Part shown: positions 31,842 to 41,573 of the stretch, piece after piece
Position numbering within the stretch: the first letter of the stretch is position 1
Layout of the letters: each line of letters begins with the position of its first letter
Assembly (NCBI GenBank): GCA_019914945.1
Contig: CM034103.1
Span: 7,440,001-7,504,000 of the forward strand
Direction of reading: 5' to 3'
DNA length: 64,000 nt
Source: Typha latifolia
Lineage: Eukaryota; Streptophyta; Magnoliopsida; Poales; Typhaceae
Made by a program: the position numbers and the translations under genes
Notes under the pieces: model-generated
The model's database searches: none
Seen by the model: the letters and a program-made list of their open reading frames with translations, nothing else
Told to the model about the DNA's origin: nothing

Positions 31842-32780
31842 ATGACGACAACCAGATCCATGGCTGCACGACGAGATGATAAAGAAGAGATTCTCCCAAT
31901 AGAGGAGGGAGAAACGATTGCAAGGACTTCCACCCGTAGAACCGCCCGATCTAATCAGAATACGGAAGAACCTAGCGTTCAAGCCATATTGGGGTCTATT
32001 TCAGAGCAATTGGCCATCAACAACCAGATGATGATGGAGATGATGCGGGAACTATGGGCGAACAGGAAAGCACCATCGACCCCACGACGCGAGTCCACCC
32101 CCTTGAACCCACCGCCACCGGTTCACCCTTTGCAACCACAAGAGCTGCTGCTACCACCACCCTATGGGCAGAGGCAAGCAAGGATGGTTACACCAGGTCC
32201 AGTTGCAGGTGAACCCATCCGACGGGTGAACCACTATGGAGACCGCCTTGGAGATCAAGATCCGTGGGTGGGTCAATACGATCCGGAACCACAACAAGTT
32301 AATCAAAACCGAAGGAGGGATCATCAACCCTTCATGGTGCATCCTCCCCCGGTTAGACAAGGACATGATCCGGAACGAGACAATGGCATCTGTGGACAAG
32401 TCGTGCGTCTCGAATTCCCCAAGTTCAAAGGTGGCGACCCGATCGATTGGTTGTATAGGGCGGAGCAATTCTTTGCATACGAAGGAACGGCGGAAGAGTA
32501 CAAGGTGACGCTTGCAAGCTTCCACCTTGAGGATGCGGCGCTTCATTGGTTTCGAGCAGCTAATGCCACTGAGGCTATCGAAACTTGGGCGGAATTTTGC
32601 GCCGATATCACACGGCGATTTGGAGCATCGGGATATGAAGACTTTGATGCTCTCTTCTCAAAGATGGTGCAAAAGACCACGGTTGGGTCATACCAAGAAG
32701 AATTTGAGAAGATTAGTAGCCGATGTCATCCACCATGGACGGATCAGCAACTTCGCAGCACCTTCATCTCCGGGTTGTGA
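31842..32780 (+). CDS. GyA gag (intact core, premature stop)
   Basis: Best gag copy in the window, 312 codons from ATG 31842. An acidic N-terminal part (EEILPIEEGE) is followed by the NNQMMMEMMRELW helix, a Pro-rich linker (PPPPVHPLQPQELLLPPPYG), and the capsid core at about residues 185-300: KGGDPIDWLYRAEQFFAY, FHLEDAALHWFRAANA, FGASGYEDFDALFSKMVQ, then RSTFISGL. The stop at 32778 is TGA where related copies keep CGA, a typical C-to-T change. After it the same frame continues to 32891. Gag forms the virus-like particle. The next part of the polyprotein (32901 on) is in the same frame. Confidence 0.88.
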   Translation: MTTTRSMAARRDDKEEILPIEEGETIARTSTRRTARSNQNTEEPSVQAILGSISEQLAINNQMMMEMMRELWANRKAPSTPRRESTPLNPPPPVHPLQPQELLLPPPYGQRQARMVTPGPVAGEPIRRVNHYGDRLGDQDPWVGQYDPEPQQVNQNRRRDHQPFMVHPPPVRQGHDPERDNGICGQVVRLEFPKFKGGDPIDWLYRAEQFFAYEGTAEEYKVTLASFHLEDAALHWFRAANATEAIETWAEFCADITRRFGASGYEDFDALFSKMVQKTTVGSYQEEFEKISSRCHPPWTDQQLRSTFISGL

Positions 32781-32900
32781 GGTGACATACAAGCCGATGT
32801 GAGGGCTTTAAGGCCTAGAACCTTAAAGGAGGCCTTCGAAGATGCGGTGCTTATGGAAGACAAACATAGGGCCATGAAGATACACTTGAAATAGAGTTGG

Positions 32901-33590
32901 ATGAGCCAAGGAAGCCGCAATCAAGCTCAACTAAACATAGCGGCGGGAAATACTATCGGAGTACCAAGGGTTGCTGCTACAGTGGTACCTCCTCGAGCAC
33001 CCTTGAAGCCATCCCAAGATGTAAAGTATGCACCTAGAGGTCCGGGACGAGCACTCACCCCAGCCCAAGTAGAAGAAAGAAGAGCCAAGGGCTTATGCTT
33101 CCGTTGTGATGAGAAGTTTGTACCCGGGCATCGCTGCGCTAAACCGATGGGATCGGTGATGCTAATCGATGGAATGGAGGAAGCGGAGGACGAGTTTGCA
33201 GCTGAAGGTGCAGATGTGGCTGGACATCAAGGAGAAGAAACTGAGGAGCAAACCGTGGAGGACATGATAGCCGAAATCTTCCTCCACGCCTATTCGGGGA
33301 CAGTTGCGCCAAAAACCTTGCGGGTAAACGGGGTAGTCAAGAAAACCACAGTGAGAATCTTGATTGACACCGGGTCCACCCACAACTTCATTGACAAGAG
33401 GCTCCTTAGGAAGATTGGGCTCGAGTCAGAACCCACGGAAGGGTTCGATGTGACGATCGGAGATGGCACCATATTGCGAGCGGATTCTATTTGTGGAGGT
33501 GCGGAATTGAAGGTGCAAGGCCAAACTTTCACATTGGATCTTTATCCATTGGCCTTGCAAGGTGCCGATATTGTTTTGGGGACCCAATAG
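32901..33590 (+). CDS. GyA zinc knuckle and aspartic protease
   Basis: Same frame as gag, after stops at 32778 and 32892. Zinc-binding segment GLCFRCDEKFVPGHRC, an acidic linker (EEAEDEFAAEGADV), then the protease with RILIDTGSTHNFIDKRLL, i.e. an intact Asp-Thr-Gly active site, and LYPLALQGADIVLGTQ near its end. The stop at 33588 replaces a Trp codon found in the copy at 41694-42020 (TGG to TAG). This is the only copy in the window with the complete DTG motif. Confidence 0.9.
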   Translation: MSQGSRNQAQLNIAAGNTIGVPRVAATVVPPRAPLKPSQDVKYAPRGPGRALTPAQVEERRAKGLCFRCDEKFVPGHRCAKPMGSVMLIDGMEEAEDEFAAEGADVAGHQGEETEEQTVEDMIAEIFLHAYSGTVAPKTLRVNGVVKKTTVRILIDTGSTHNFIDKRLLRKIGLESEPTEGFDVTIGDGTILRADSICGGAELKVQGQTFTLDLYPLALQGADIVLGTQ

Positions 33591-33596
33591 CTTTGA

Positions 33597-34682
33597 AGCT
33601 TGGGGCCCGTGACATTTGATTTTACAAGCCTCACATTGACGTTTTGGAGAAAAGACAAGAGAGTGCTGCTAGATGGAAGCCAACCGCTACTTGAACTTCC
33701 AAATGAAGGGGTCGCAAGGGAGCTCACTTCTTTCTCGGCGCCCACCTTTCCTTTCTTCTCAGATCTGCGGAGAGCTAGTGCAGAGGATAGTGAGCTGGTC
33801 CAACTCATGGAGGAGTTGAGAGAGAACCCCTCAAGCCACCCCGAGCACGAGGAGCGCGATGGGTTAGTACTAGAGTGCGGGCGAATCAAGGTACCCCGGA
33901 ATGAAGAGCTACGGAGACTATTGATGGCACACTTCCATGATACTCCTATAGCAGGGCATGAAGGGGTATTACGTACCTACAAGCGGCTGGCCCAAAACTG
34001 TACATGGACAGCGATGAAGACGGACGTGAAGAAGTATGGGCGTGAATGTCAAATCTGCCAACGAGTCAAATCGGAGGCACTCAAGCCTAGTGAGCTGCTA
34101 CAACCACTACCTATACCAGAGCGTATTTGGGAGGATATCTCCATGGACTTCATCGAGGGGCTGCCGGAGGTTCGGGGACAATCGGTGGTGTTGGTTGTGG
34201 TGGATAGACTGAGCAAATATGCTCATTTCATAACATTGTCTCACCCGTTTTCAGCAAAAAGGGTTGCTGAAATTTTTGTTCGGGAAGTGGCACACTTGCA
34301 TGGGATGCCTAAGACGATCATGTCAGACCGGGATCGCATCTTCATTAGTGAGTTTTGGTCCGAGTTCTTCAGATTGCAAGGGACTCAAATCAACCTGAGT
34401 TCAGCTTATCACCCCGAGACAGATGGCCAAACCGAGGTGGTGAATCGCGGACTGGAGCAATACTTGCGATGCTTTGTGGCGGAACGACCAAGGGATTGGG
34501 TCAAATTCCTTCCATGGGCTGAGTGGTCATACAATACGGCTCATCACTCTAGCATCGGCATGACCCTCTTTGAGGCGGTTTATGGGCGCACTCCCCCCCT
34601 GTCTTGCGTGCCTATGATAGACTCGCGGCGGCGGATAGGACCGAGCTTGACTTGGAGCTTGCTGATCGAGATGAAACATTGA
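33597..34682 (+). CDS. GyA protease tail fused directly to integrase (RT and RNase H absent)
   Basis: Same frame as gag-protease. Protease tail (GPVTFDFTSLTLTFW, LLDGSQP) is followed within about 10 residues by ELTSFSAPTFPFFSDLR, which in other copies follows the last RNase H motif. Integrase: zinc site HFHDTPIAGHEG...CQICQ; catalytic residues in ISMDFIEGLPEV, MSDRDRIFIS and TDGQTEVVNRGLEQ; then WAEWSYNTAHHSSIG. All catalytic residues are present. At about 34595, in a run of Cs, the frame shifts; the true continuation is at 34604-34890. Confidence 0.92.
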   Translation, partial: SLGPVTFDFTSLTLTFWRKDKRVLLDGSQPLLELPNEGVARELTSFSAPTFPFFSDLRRASAEDSELVQLMEELRENPSSHPEHEERDGLVLECGRIKVPRNEELRRLLMAHFHDTPIAGHEGVLRTYKRLAQNCTWTAMKTDVKKYGRECQICQRVKSEALKPSELLQPLPIPERIWEDISMDFIEGLPEVRGQSVVLVVVDRLSKYAHFITLSHPFSAKRVAEIFVREVAHLHGMPKTIMSDRDRIFISEFWSEFFRLQGTQINLSSAYHPETDGQTEVVNRGLEQYLRCFVAERPRDWVKFLPWAEWSYNTAHHSSIGMTLFEAVYGRTPPLSCVPMIDSRRRIGPSLTWSLLIEMKH

Positions 34683-35180
34683 GACTGCTCAAGACTCACC
34701 TAGCCACAGCCCAAAACCGCATGAAGCAAACTCATGACAAAGGCCGACGTGAGCGAGAATTTGAGGTGGATCAATTGGTGTTCGTTCGAGCTCAACCGTA
34801 TCGGCAATCCACATTGAGACCAATTTTGAACCAAAAGTTGGGTTACAAATACTACGGTCCGTACCGAGTGCTACAACGAATCGGTCCAAAGAGCTTACCG
34901 GTTGGACCTACCTGAAGGAACCAGGATACATCCGGTCTTCCATGTATCAGCATTGAAGGCCCAGATCGAGCCTAACCAGGTAGTGGGTTCGGCCTTACCC
35001 GAACTAATGAAGGAGGATGGCCCCACTGAACCGGTCCGAGTATTAGACCGTAGGAGAAGACGCCATGGGACCAGATTAGAGACGGAAGTGCTAATTGAGT
35101 GGCTGGGCAAATCTACTGACGAGTCTACCTGGGAGCTAGAGTCAGATATCATGGATCGCTTTCCAAACTTCAAAGCTTGA
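34604..35180 (+). pseudogene. GyA integrase C-terminal part: GPY/F and chromodomain tail
   Basis: Continues the integrase after the frameshift near 34595 (MRAYDRLAAADRTELDLELA, then KQTHDKGRREREFEVDQLV). GPY/F is KLGYKYYGPYRVLQRIGP. A second frameshift at about 34890 returns to the original frame, which goes on with RIHPVFHVSALKAQIEP and the chromodomain tail: VRVLDRRRRRHGTRLETEVL, IEWLGKSTDESTWELESD, ending DRFPNFKA at 35180. The Trp-Glu near the end fits the chromodomain core (xxTWE). Confidence 0.88.
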
Positions 35181-35207
35181 GGACAAGGTTTCGGAAGCGT
35201 GGTGGAT
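35181..35207 (+). promoter_or_regulatory. Polypurine-like tract before the GyA 3' LTR
   Basis: GAGGACAAGG...GGAAGCGTGGTGGAT immediately before the 3' LTR. The same segment precedes the LTRs at 2317, 9365, 10215 and, in altered form, 27757. This is where plus-strand DNA synthesis would start. Confidence 0.55.
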
Positions 35208-36168
35208 TGATACGATTCGGACTTCACCGACGTCGTCTCGAGCATGGATTCACTTTAGGAGTGTTTTTATTTCATGTTTTAGTGTTTAATTTCTATTAAA
35301 ATAAGTTTTCTGTAAGTCGCGTTCAAACGCGGGTGGAGTGAGTTCGAACGCGGTTTGTGAACGGGGTTGTGAACGTGGAGAAGAGAATGTACTGTGCGTT
35401 CGAACGCACCGCGTTCGAACGCACCGCGTTCGAACGCACTGTGAACGCCTGCATCGCGTTCGCAAATACCGACAGGCGCGTTCGATCACGCGTTCGAACG
35501 CCTGCATCGCATTCGCAAATCCAGAAGAGCTAATTCGGTGCGTTCGAACGCGGTCGGGCGAGTTCGAATGCGGTTGGCGAAAATTATGTTTTAGGGTTAA
35601 TGTGAGTTGTTGGTTAGCCTATAAAAGGATGTGTAGGGCAACCAAAATTATTATTGATTATTGAGATTGAGTTTTGCCTTGCCTCCTTCGTCTTCTTCGC
35701 TCCCGTTCTCTCAATCCCCGGCGATGCCGCTTCTAACCTCCCTCGTCCGGCTAATCACCCTAGTCCCTTAGGGGTGGCCCTATTCTCCCCCTTCGTCCAA
35801 TCTATCCAACACTTGCCCTAATCCTTCCATCAACCACAACCGTTCCACCATCACTTTTCACCGGTGCCACCACATTAACGTCGGTCCACCACCATCCACC
35901 ATTACCTAGGATCTCTTGCCTCCATCCACGAATCCAAAACAGAGCATCCTGACGTTCGTCCACTAAACGAACAATACCTCGAGATCCCCAACTCCGATTC
36001 GCCTGTAACTAGATTTGTTGGAAAGCTCTTTTACGACAGCATATTTTGGGATCTAATTTCAAAATTCTGTGCCAGATCGTATCAAGCTGGTATCAGAGCC
36101 TTAGCCTCAAAGAGAAGATCGTATCAATCTGGTATCAGAGCCTTAGCCCCAAAGAGAAGATCGTATCA
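35208..36168 (+). repeat. GyA 3' LTR (961 bp) ending in a PBS array
   Basis: TGATACGATTCGG to the third GATCGTATCA at 36159-36168. Compared with the 5' LTR it lacks one 42-bp array unit, lacks 37 bp near 36037 (between repeats of ACGA), and has one extra 15-bp palindrome unit near 35400. Two complete PBS copies (36088-36100 and 36130-36142) lie inside it, followed by the AGAAC duplication. Confidence 0.93.
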
Positions 36169-36770
36169 AGAACATTTTTGTGCGTTCGAACGCGATTGGG
36201 TGCGTTCGAACGTGCTCGGCGGGATTCCACTAGGATTTGGGTTAGTTATTGTTGTTAGGGCTTTTTGGCTAGCCTCTATAAAGGTGTGGATAGCAGCCAA
36301 AATCATTATGCTATTGGAATATTAGTTTCTTGCCTCTCTATCTTCTCTCTTACCTCCCTCTTCACCAACCTACTACCTCTACCATTGGCAAGGTCTCTCC
36401 TAACATCTAGTCTCTCTTGTTTGTCGACTTCTCCCTCTTCTTTGGGATCTCGACCACTTCTTTCCCTTCGTCTATATCCCTTAAACAACATCACCCAGCC
36501 ACCCTCATCTCCATTATCATCCATAACACTAACTTCCACTCCACTCGTCACCACCACCATCATCTGTAATATATCATGTTTTCGTCCCAGTTCTATTTTG
36601 AAACTGCGAAGAGCAAAGAAAAATGTAGATCAGAGAGTTACAGATCGATTCCACCTAGTTTCGTAATTTTTTAACTACGGAAGAATATGTGGTGAATATT
36701 TTTCCTCAGTTGTGCGGACCGCTTCCTACAATAAATTCAGATCTTAAAGGAATTGTTTCATAGCCTATCA

Positions 36771-36784
36771 TTGGTATTAGAGCC
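36771..36784 (+). promoter_or_regulatory. Primer-binding site of the GyB element
   Basis: TTGGTATTAGAGCC directly after the LTR end TAGCCTATCA. One C-to-T change from TGGTATCAGAGCC. Confidence 0.85.
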
Positions 36785-36807
36785 AAGCGAACCTCAGACC
36801 TCCATTA

Positions 36808-37900
36808 ATGGTGGAAACAAGGAAGATGACATCAACAAGGAGACCAATGGAGAGCACACCGACAGGGGAACACTCAATCCACGATAATCCTAACCGTGAG
36901 GTCGATTCCTTTGGAGCGACCACGGCAGGACCAAGTCAACCAACGTCCATGGGTGTGAACATGGGCTTGGCGATTGAACTTAGGGGCATGTTCCAAACAT
37001 TGATGCATATAGTTGATGCAATGCAGAATGATCATAATGCTTTAAAGGAATATGTCATGAATCGATCAGCTTCACCATCCCCTCAACAAAGATCGGCGCC
37101 TCAAGAAGGACCAGTGGTGGAATCCGAGTGGCATAAGGCACCTGTGCGCTTCGTCGATGAGGAGGATTGACACTTTGAGGATAAGGTTGATCCCTTCGGA
37201 GATGGTGATGGACGTGCTCGAGGAATTAGAGAATGAGATCAACATGCACAAAGGTTCAGACCTGAACCAATGATCTTTCGAGAATCCAACAAAGCTATTC
37301 GGGGGAGAACCGCACGCTTGGACTTTCCAAAATTCTATGGTGGTGATCCAACGGATTGGGTGTTTCAAGTTGAACAATACTTTGATTGTCAAGGGACAAC
37401 GGAGGACACAAAGGTCCAGATGGCAAGCTTTCACCTCTAAGGAATGGCATTGCATTGATATCAATCGGTTATTCGTGGTGGAGAGTTTATCGGTTTGGCT
37501 GACTTTTGAAGGAGGATTACACGTAGATTTGGGACAGCGACATATGATGATTTTGCTACCACATTAAGCAAGATGGTTCCGAGGATGACCATATTAGAGT
37601 ACTAAGCAGAATTTGAAAGAGTTAGTAGTAGTTGTGAGCTACCTTGGCCTGAACCGACATTGATGACCACATTCATTTCAGGGCTGCGAGAGGAGATACA
37701 GGCAGATGTTCATGCTCTATGTCCTACCACTCTTGAGGAGGCCTTTGAGAAGGTCGTGAGGATGGAGCAAAAGCATAAGGCTCTCAAGATGGTAGCGAAA
37801 ATAAGTCGGGGCAACCGAGATAGGTGGTTTGTGCCTAGAATGTTGCTTGGAAATTTTGTGGGTTCAAAGACAGCGGCTGCTAGTACTAGACCATGACCAC
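36808..37900 (+). pseudogene. GyB gag
   Basis: Starts at ATG 36808 (MVETRKMTSTRRPMESTPTG). An N-terminal helix region (MGLAIELRGMFQTLMHIVDAM) is followed by a stop at 37168 where Trp is expected (DEED*HFED, TGG to TGA). The capsid core is then readable in pieces: YGGDPTDWVFQVEQYFDCQG, FATTLSKMV and MTTFISGLREEIQADVHAL, the last two after further stops. The open part 37660-37896 carries EEAFEKVVRMEQKHKALKM, the helix before the zinc knuckle. Confidence 0.85.
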
Positions 37901-38460
37901 TTTTGAGACCTTCTTCTAATGTTAGAGGAGGCACAGGACCCCCCGTTTGAACTCTCACACCTGCCCAGGTGGAGCGAAGAGCGAAGGGCCTTTGCTTTTG
38001 ATATGATGAATGTTTCACCTTCGAACATCAGTGTTCCAAACCGATTGGGAGTGTGATACTCATCAACGATCTCGAGGAGGACGATGAGATTGTTGGTCCA
38101 TGAGGAGGCCGTTGAGGAGGGCGCGGAGGAAGATATCCAAGCTGAAATATGATGCATGCATATTTAGGTACTTCCGCGCCGAAGACATTGTAGGTGGATG
38201 GACTCATTAGAAAGCACTGTGTGCACATCATTCCAAGAGTACACACAACTTTCCAAAGCATGTGTTTGAAATTTAAATAAGGAAACAAAGATGTGCGGCT
38301 TGATGGCGTTCGTTCTCCGTCGATTCTGCGCGATGCAGCCGATGGTGGGCAGCCTTGTGCAAGTGATTTGACCTATCTTCTTCAGTTAGGACCAGTAGGA
38401 GATGAGCCTCAAATGAGTGAGATACTACCATAGAGTTGTCTAATTTATTAGATAAATTTG
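37901..38460 (+). pseudogene. GyB zinc knuckle and protease remnant, active site deleted
   Basis: The zinc-knuckle segment is damaged (LCF*YDECFTFEHQCSKPIG). The protease keeps RKHCVHI, but a small deletion removes the Asp of the active site, so that only the THNF-like codons follow. A larger deletion then removes the rest up to KFK*GNKDVRLDGVRSP. Stops are frequent. Not functional. Confidence 0.78.
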
Positions 38461-39680
38461 CTGGACTGTTTGAGAAACCAAAGGAGTTGCCACCAAGGTG
38501 AACGGCAGACCATCGTATAAAGATTGTACTCGGGGCTGCACCGACAAATGTGAGACCATATCAGTATCCATATGTGCAAAAAGAAGTTATTTCTAAGATG
38601 GTAGCCGAGATGTTTGAGCAAGGCCTCGTACAACCAAGTCATAGCTCTTACTCATCGCCCGTGCTATTAGTTCAAAAGAAGAACGAGACATGGCATTTTT
38701 GTGTCGACTACTCGGCACTAAATGCTATCACCGTCAAGGACTAGTATCCCTTTCCGATCATGAAGGAGCTGCTGGAAGAACTTGTAGGGGCGACCATATT
38801 CAGCAAGCTTGACTTAAGGGCCAGGTATTATTAAATTAGAGTTTACCCGGCAGAGGTGCACAAAACTACGAGTTCCGGGTGATGCCCTTTGATCTTACCA
38901 ATGCTCCAGCTACTTTTCAAGGCCTGATAAATGATACTTTTTGGTCTCTACTGCGAAGATATGTCTTGGCATTCTTTGATGACATTTTGGTGTATAGTAG
39001 GACTGAATTGGAGCATTAGCGGCATTTATAGGATGTGCTGAATTTGTTGAAGCAAAACTAGTTGAAGATTAAGAAGTCCAAGTGCCCATAGGGAATCACA
39101 AGTGGAGTATTTAGGCCACATCATCTCAGCGGAAGGTATAGTGGTGGATCTTGAAAAGGTAGCATCCATGACCGCATGACCGATAGCCACTACTACCATA
39201 GGATTGCGAGGATTCTTGGGGCTAACTAAGTATTATCGCCGCTTCATTGCCGGGTATGGCAAGATCGCTGCTCCTCTCACTTCTTTATTGAAGAAGGATT
39301 CTTTTAGATGAACGGATGAAGCCACTACAGCTTTTGAAAAACTAAAAACAACAATGACAATAGCGCATGTTCTAGTTCTACTGGACTTCACCAAAGAGTT
39401 CGTTGTGTAATGTGATGCATCGGGAGTTGGCATAGGAGCTGTACTAATGCAAGGTGGATGTCCCATAGCCTTTTTTAGCAAGGCTTTATCGCAAAAATCC
39501 CAGCAATTATTGACCTACGAGAGCGAGATGTTGGCAATTCTACATGTAGCGACAAAGTGGAGGCCTTATATGATTGGTAGGCGATTCATTATCCGAACTG
39601 GTTAAAGGAGCCTTCCACACTTTATGGGACAGCGTATACACACTGCAGCACAGCAGAGATGGGTCACCAAACAGAGATCG
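38461..39680 (+). pseudogene. GyB reverse transcriptase and RNase H start
   Basis: RT in several frames: [54 protein letters not shown], active site [11 protein letters not shown] at about 38968-39005, and the connection [14 protein letters not shown]. RNase H start has CDASGVGIGAVLMQGG, followed by YESEMLAILHVATKW and MIGRRF. It is interrupted by many stops and frameshifts. At about 39660, after RWVTK, it jumps to the chromodomain tail, so the last RNase H part and all integrase are missing. Confidence 0.85.
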
Positions 39681-39860
39681 TAGAGCCAATTCGATTACTT
39701 GCTAGGCGTCGACTACGTCATGGTACTAGATTTGAAATTGAGATTCTAGAAGTGGCTTGGCAAGCTATCCGATGAGGCAACATGGAAGTTGGAGACGGAT
39801 ATCTTAGAGCGTTTCCTCGACTTTACAACTTGAGGGAAAGGTGGGGGAAGCGTGGTGGGC
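39681..39860 (+). pseudogene. GyB chromodomain tail joined to RNase H
   Basis: Sequence CTTGCTAGGCGTCGACTACG begins inside the arginine-rich chromodomain tail, then EATWKLETDILERF. The xxTWxLE pattern fits a chromodomain end. It is followed by the purine-rich GAGGGAAAGGTGGGGGAAGCG before the 3' LTR. Integrase is absent between this and RNase H. Confidence 0.75.
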
Positions 39861-40462
39861 TGATACACCTTGTTAGAGTCTTTTCTTATTGCACTAGTTA
39901 TTTATTTTCATTAAAATAAAATTTCTATAGGTCGCGTTTGAATGTGGAATGGGTTGCGTTCGAATGCCCTTGTGAACGCTTGCATCAGGTTTGCAAAAAC
40001 AAAGAAGGCGAAATGCGAGTTCGAACGCGGTCGGGCGCATTCAAATGCCTGCATCGCGTTCGCATCGATAGAGAACATTTTTTGTACGTTAGAACACGAT
40101 CAGCGGGATTCCACTAGGATTAGGGTTAGTTATTGGCTAGCCTCTGTAAGGTGTGGATGGCAGCCAAAATTATTATGCTATTGGAATATTAGTTTCTTAC
40201 CTCTCTATCTTCTCTTTACCCTAATATCTCATCTCCCTCTTCACCAACCTACCACCTCTACCGTTGGCAAGGTCTCTCCTAACTTCTAATCTCCCTCAAC
40301 TATCGATTCCTCTCTCTTCTTTGGGAACTTGACCACTTCTTCCCCTTTGTCTTTATCCCTTAAACAACATCACACATCCACCCTCATCTCCATTATCATA
40401 ACCTTAATTTCCACTCCACCCATCACCACCACCATCACCCGCAATATATCGTGTTGTCGTCC

Positions 40463-41380
40463 TAATACACTTAGATAGGATCTTTTCTTATTGCATTAGG
40501 TATTTGTTTTTTTTAAATAAAATGTCTATAGGTCGCGTTCGAACGCAGGAGGAGTCGCGTTTGAACGCCCTTGCGAACGCCTGCGTCAGGTTCACAAATA
40601 CAGAGAACACATTGTGCGTCTGAACGCCGTCGGGCGAGTTCGAATGCCCACGTTCGAATGCCTGCATCGCGTTGGAACTTACAGAGAATGTGTTTTGGTG
40701 TATTCGAACGCGATCGGACGCGTTCAAACGGGATCGATAGGAATCCTCTAGAATTAGGGTTTCATATTGTTTTAGGACTTGTTGGCTAGCCTCTATATAT
40801 TTGTGGATGGCAGCCAAATTCATTATGCAATTGGATTATTGATTTCTTGCCTCTTATCTTCTTTCTAGATTTCTCCCTCCTCCCTCTTCACCATCATTCC
40901 ACCTCTACCGTTGGCAAGGTTTCTCCTAACTTCTAATCTCCCTCGAATGTCGAGCCATCCCTCCTCTTTGGAATCTTGACCACTTCGATCCTTTTGTCTA
41001 CATCCTTTAACCACTTCCACAATCCACCTTCATCTCCATACCCATCCATAACCCTAATATCCACTCCACCCATCACCATCACCATAACCTATGTTATTCT
41101 GTGTTTTATTCCCTTATATAGTTTTAATCTGTGAAGGGCATAAATACAAAAGTTGTAGAGCAGGAAGTTACGGATCTAACCCAATTAGTTTCGTAATTGT
41201 TTGACTACCATAGAATATTTGATGAATATTTTCCCATAGTCGCACAGATTGATTCCTATAATACATCCAGATCTTGAAGGAATCGTTGCGTAGCCTTTCT
41301 TTGGTATCGGAACTTATCAATTTGGTATCATAGCTTATCAAGTGGTATCAGAGCCTATTAATTGGTATCAGAGCCTAACA
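40463..41380 (+). mobile_element. GyB-like solo LTR ending in a PBS array
   Basis: 918 bp, TAATACACTTAGATAGG to GAGCCTAACA, flanked by CGTCC at 40458-40462 and 41381-41385 (perfect). It starts TA rather than TG, presumably a point change. It resembles GyB LTRs throughout (palindromes at about 40535-40740, leader and CT-rich part). Its last 80 bp is a tandem array of PBS-like units. Confidence 0.9.
41291..41380 (+). repeat. Four PBS-like units at 20-21 bp spacing inside a solo LTR
   Basis: TGGTATC begins at 41302, 41323, 41343 and 41363, each followed by a version of AGAGCCTATCAA, i.e. a PBS fused to an LTR end. The CGTCC duplication is directly after the array, so all four copies are part of this LTR. 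Confidence 0.9.
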
Positions 41381-41573
41381 CGTCCTAGTTATCGTTGGAA
41401 TCTGCGAGGGGTGTGAATACCAAACACGTAGATTAGGGAGTTATGGACCGATTCCATGTGGTTTTGTAATTTTCTAATTACGAGAGAATATTTAATTAAT
41501 ATTTTTCCTTGGTTGCATGGACTGCTTCCTGCAATAAATTCAGATCTTAAAGGAATCATTCCATAGCTTATCA

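Larger units (their letters stand above)
30776..36168 (+). mobile_element. Complete GyA element lacking RT and RNase H
   Basis: 5,393 bp: 5' LTR 30776-31800, primer-binding site 31804, gag-protease-integrase frame 31842-35180, 3' LTR 35208-36168, perfect AGAAC duplication. The LTRs differ at few bases apart from three length changes, so it is among the youngest insertions here. Gag, zinc knuckle, protease, integrase, GPY/F and chromodomain tail lie in order, but RT and RNase H are cleanly missing, so it could not have copied itself. It inserted in the 5' LTR of a GyB element. Confidence 0.95.
30546..41573 (+). mobile_element. GyB element, complete ends, host to two nested insertions
   Basis: 5' LTR 30546-36770 (827 bp of its own, split by the GyA element), internal part 36771-39860, 3' LTR 39861-41573 (790 bp of its own, split by a solo LTR). 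Flanks are CAATA (30541-30545) and GAATA (41574-41578), a 5-bp duplication with one mismatch. Joining the flanks restores continuous GyA integrase-to-protease sequence, which confirms the insertion. The internal part is only about 3.1 kb because the integrase is deleted. Confidence 0.9.
39861..41573 (+). repeat. GyB 3' LTR, split by a solo LTR
   Basis: Starts TGATACACCTTGTTAGAGTC, is interrupted at 40463-41380, and ends CATAGCTTATCA at 41573. It carries palindrome variants at about 39930-40090 and an uninterrupted copy of the target into which the GyA element inserted in the sister LTR. Confidence 0.88.

Noticed and set aside
35286..35664. Frames with repeated peptide phrases such as RSNAC, FERG and CVRTR, found in many LTRs
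   Set aside because: They come from the GCGTTCGAACGC palindromes, which lack stops in several frames. They appear in unrelated frames and both strands, so there is no protein family.
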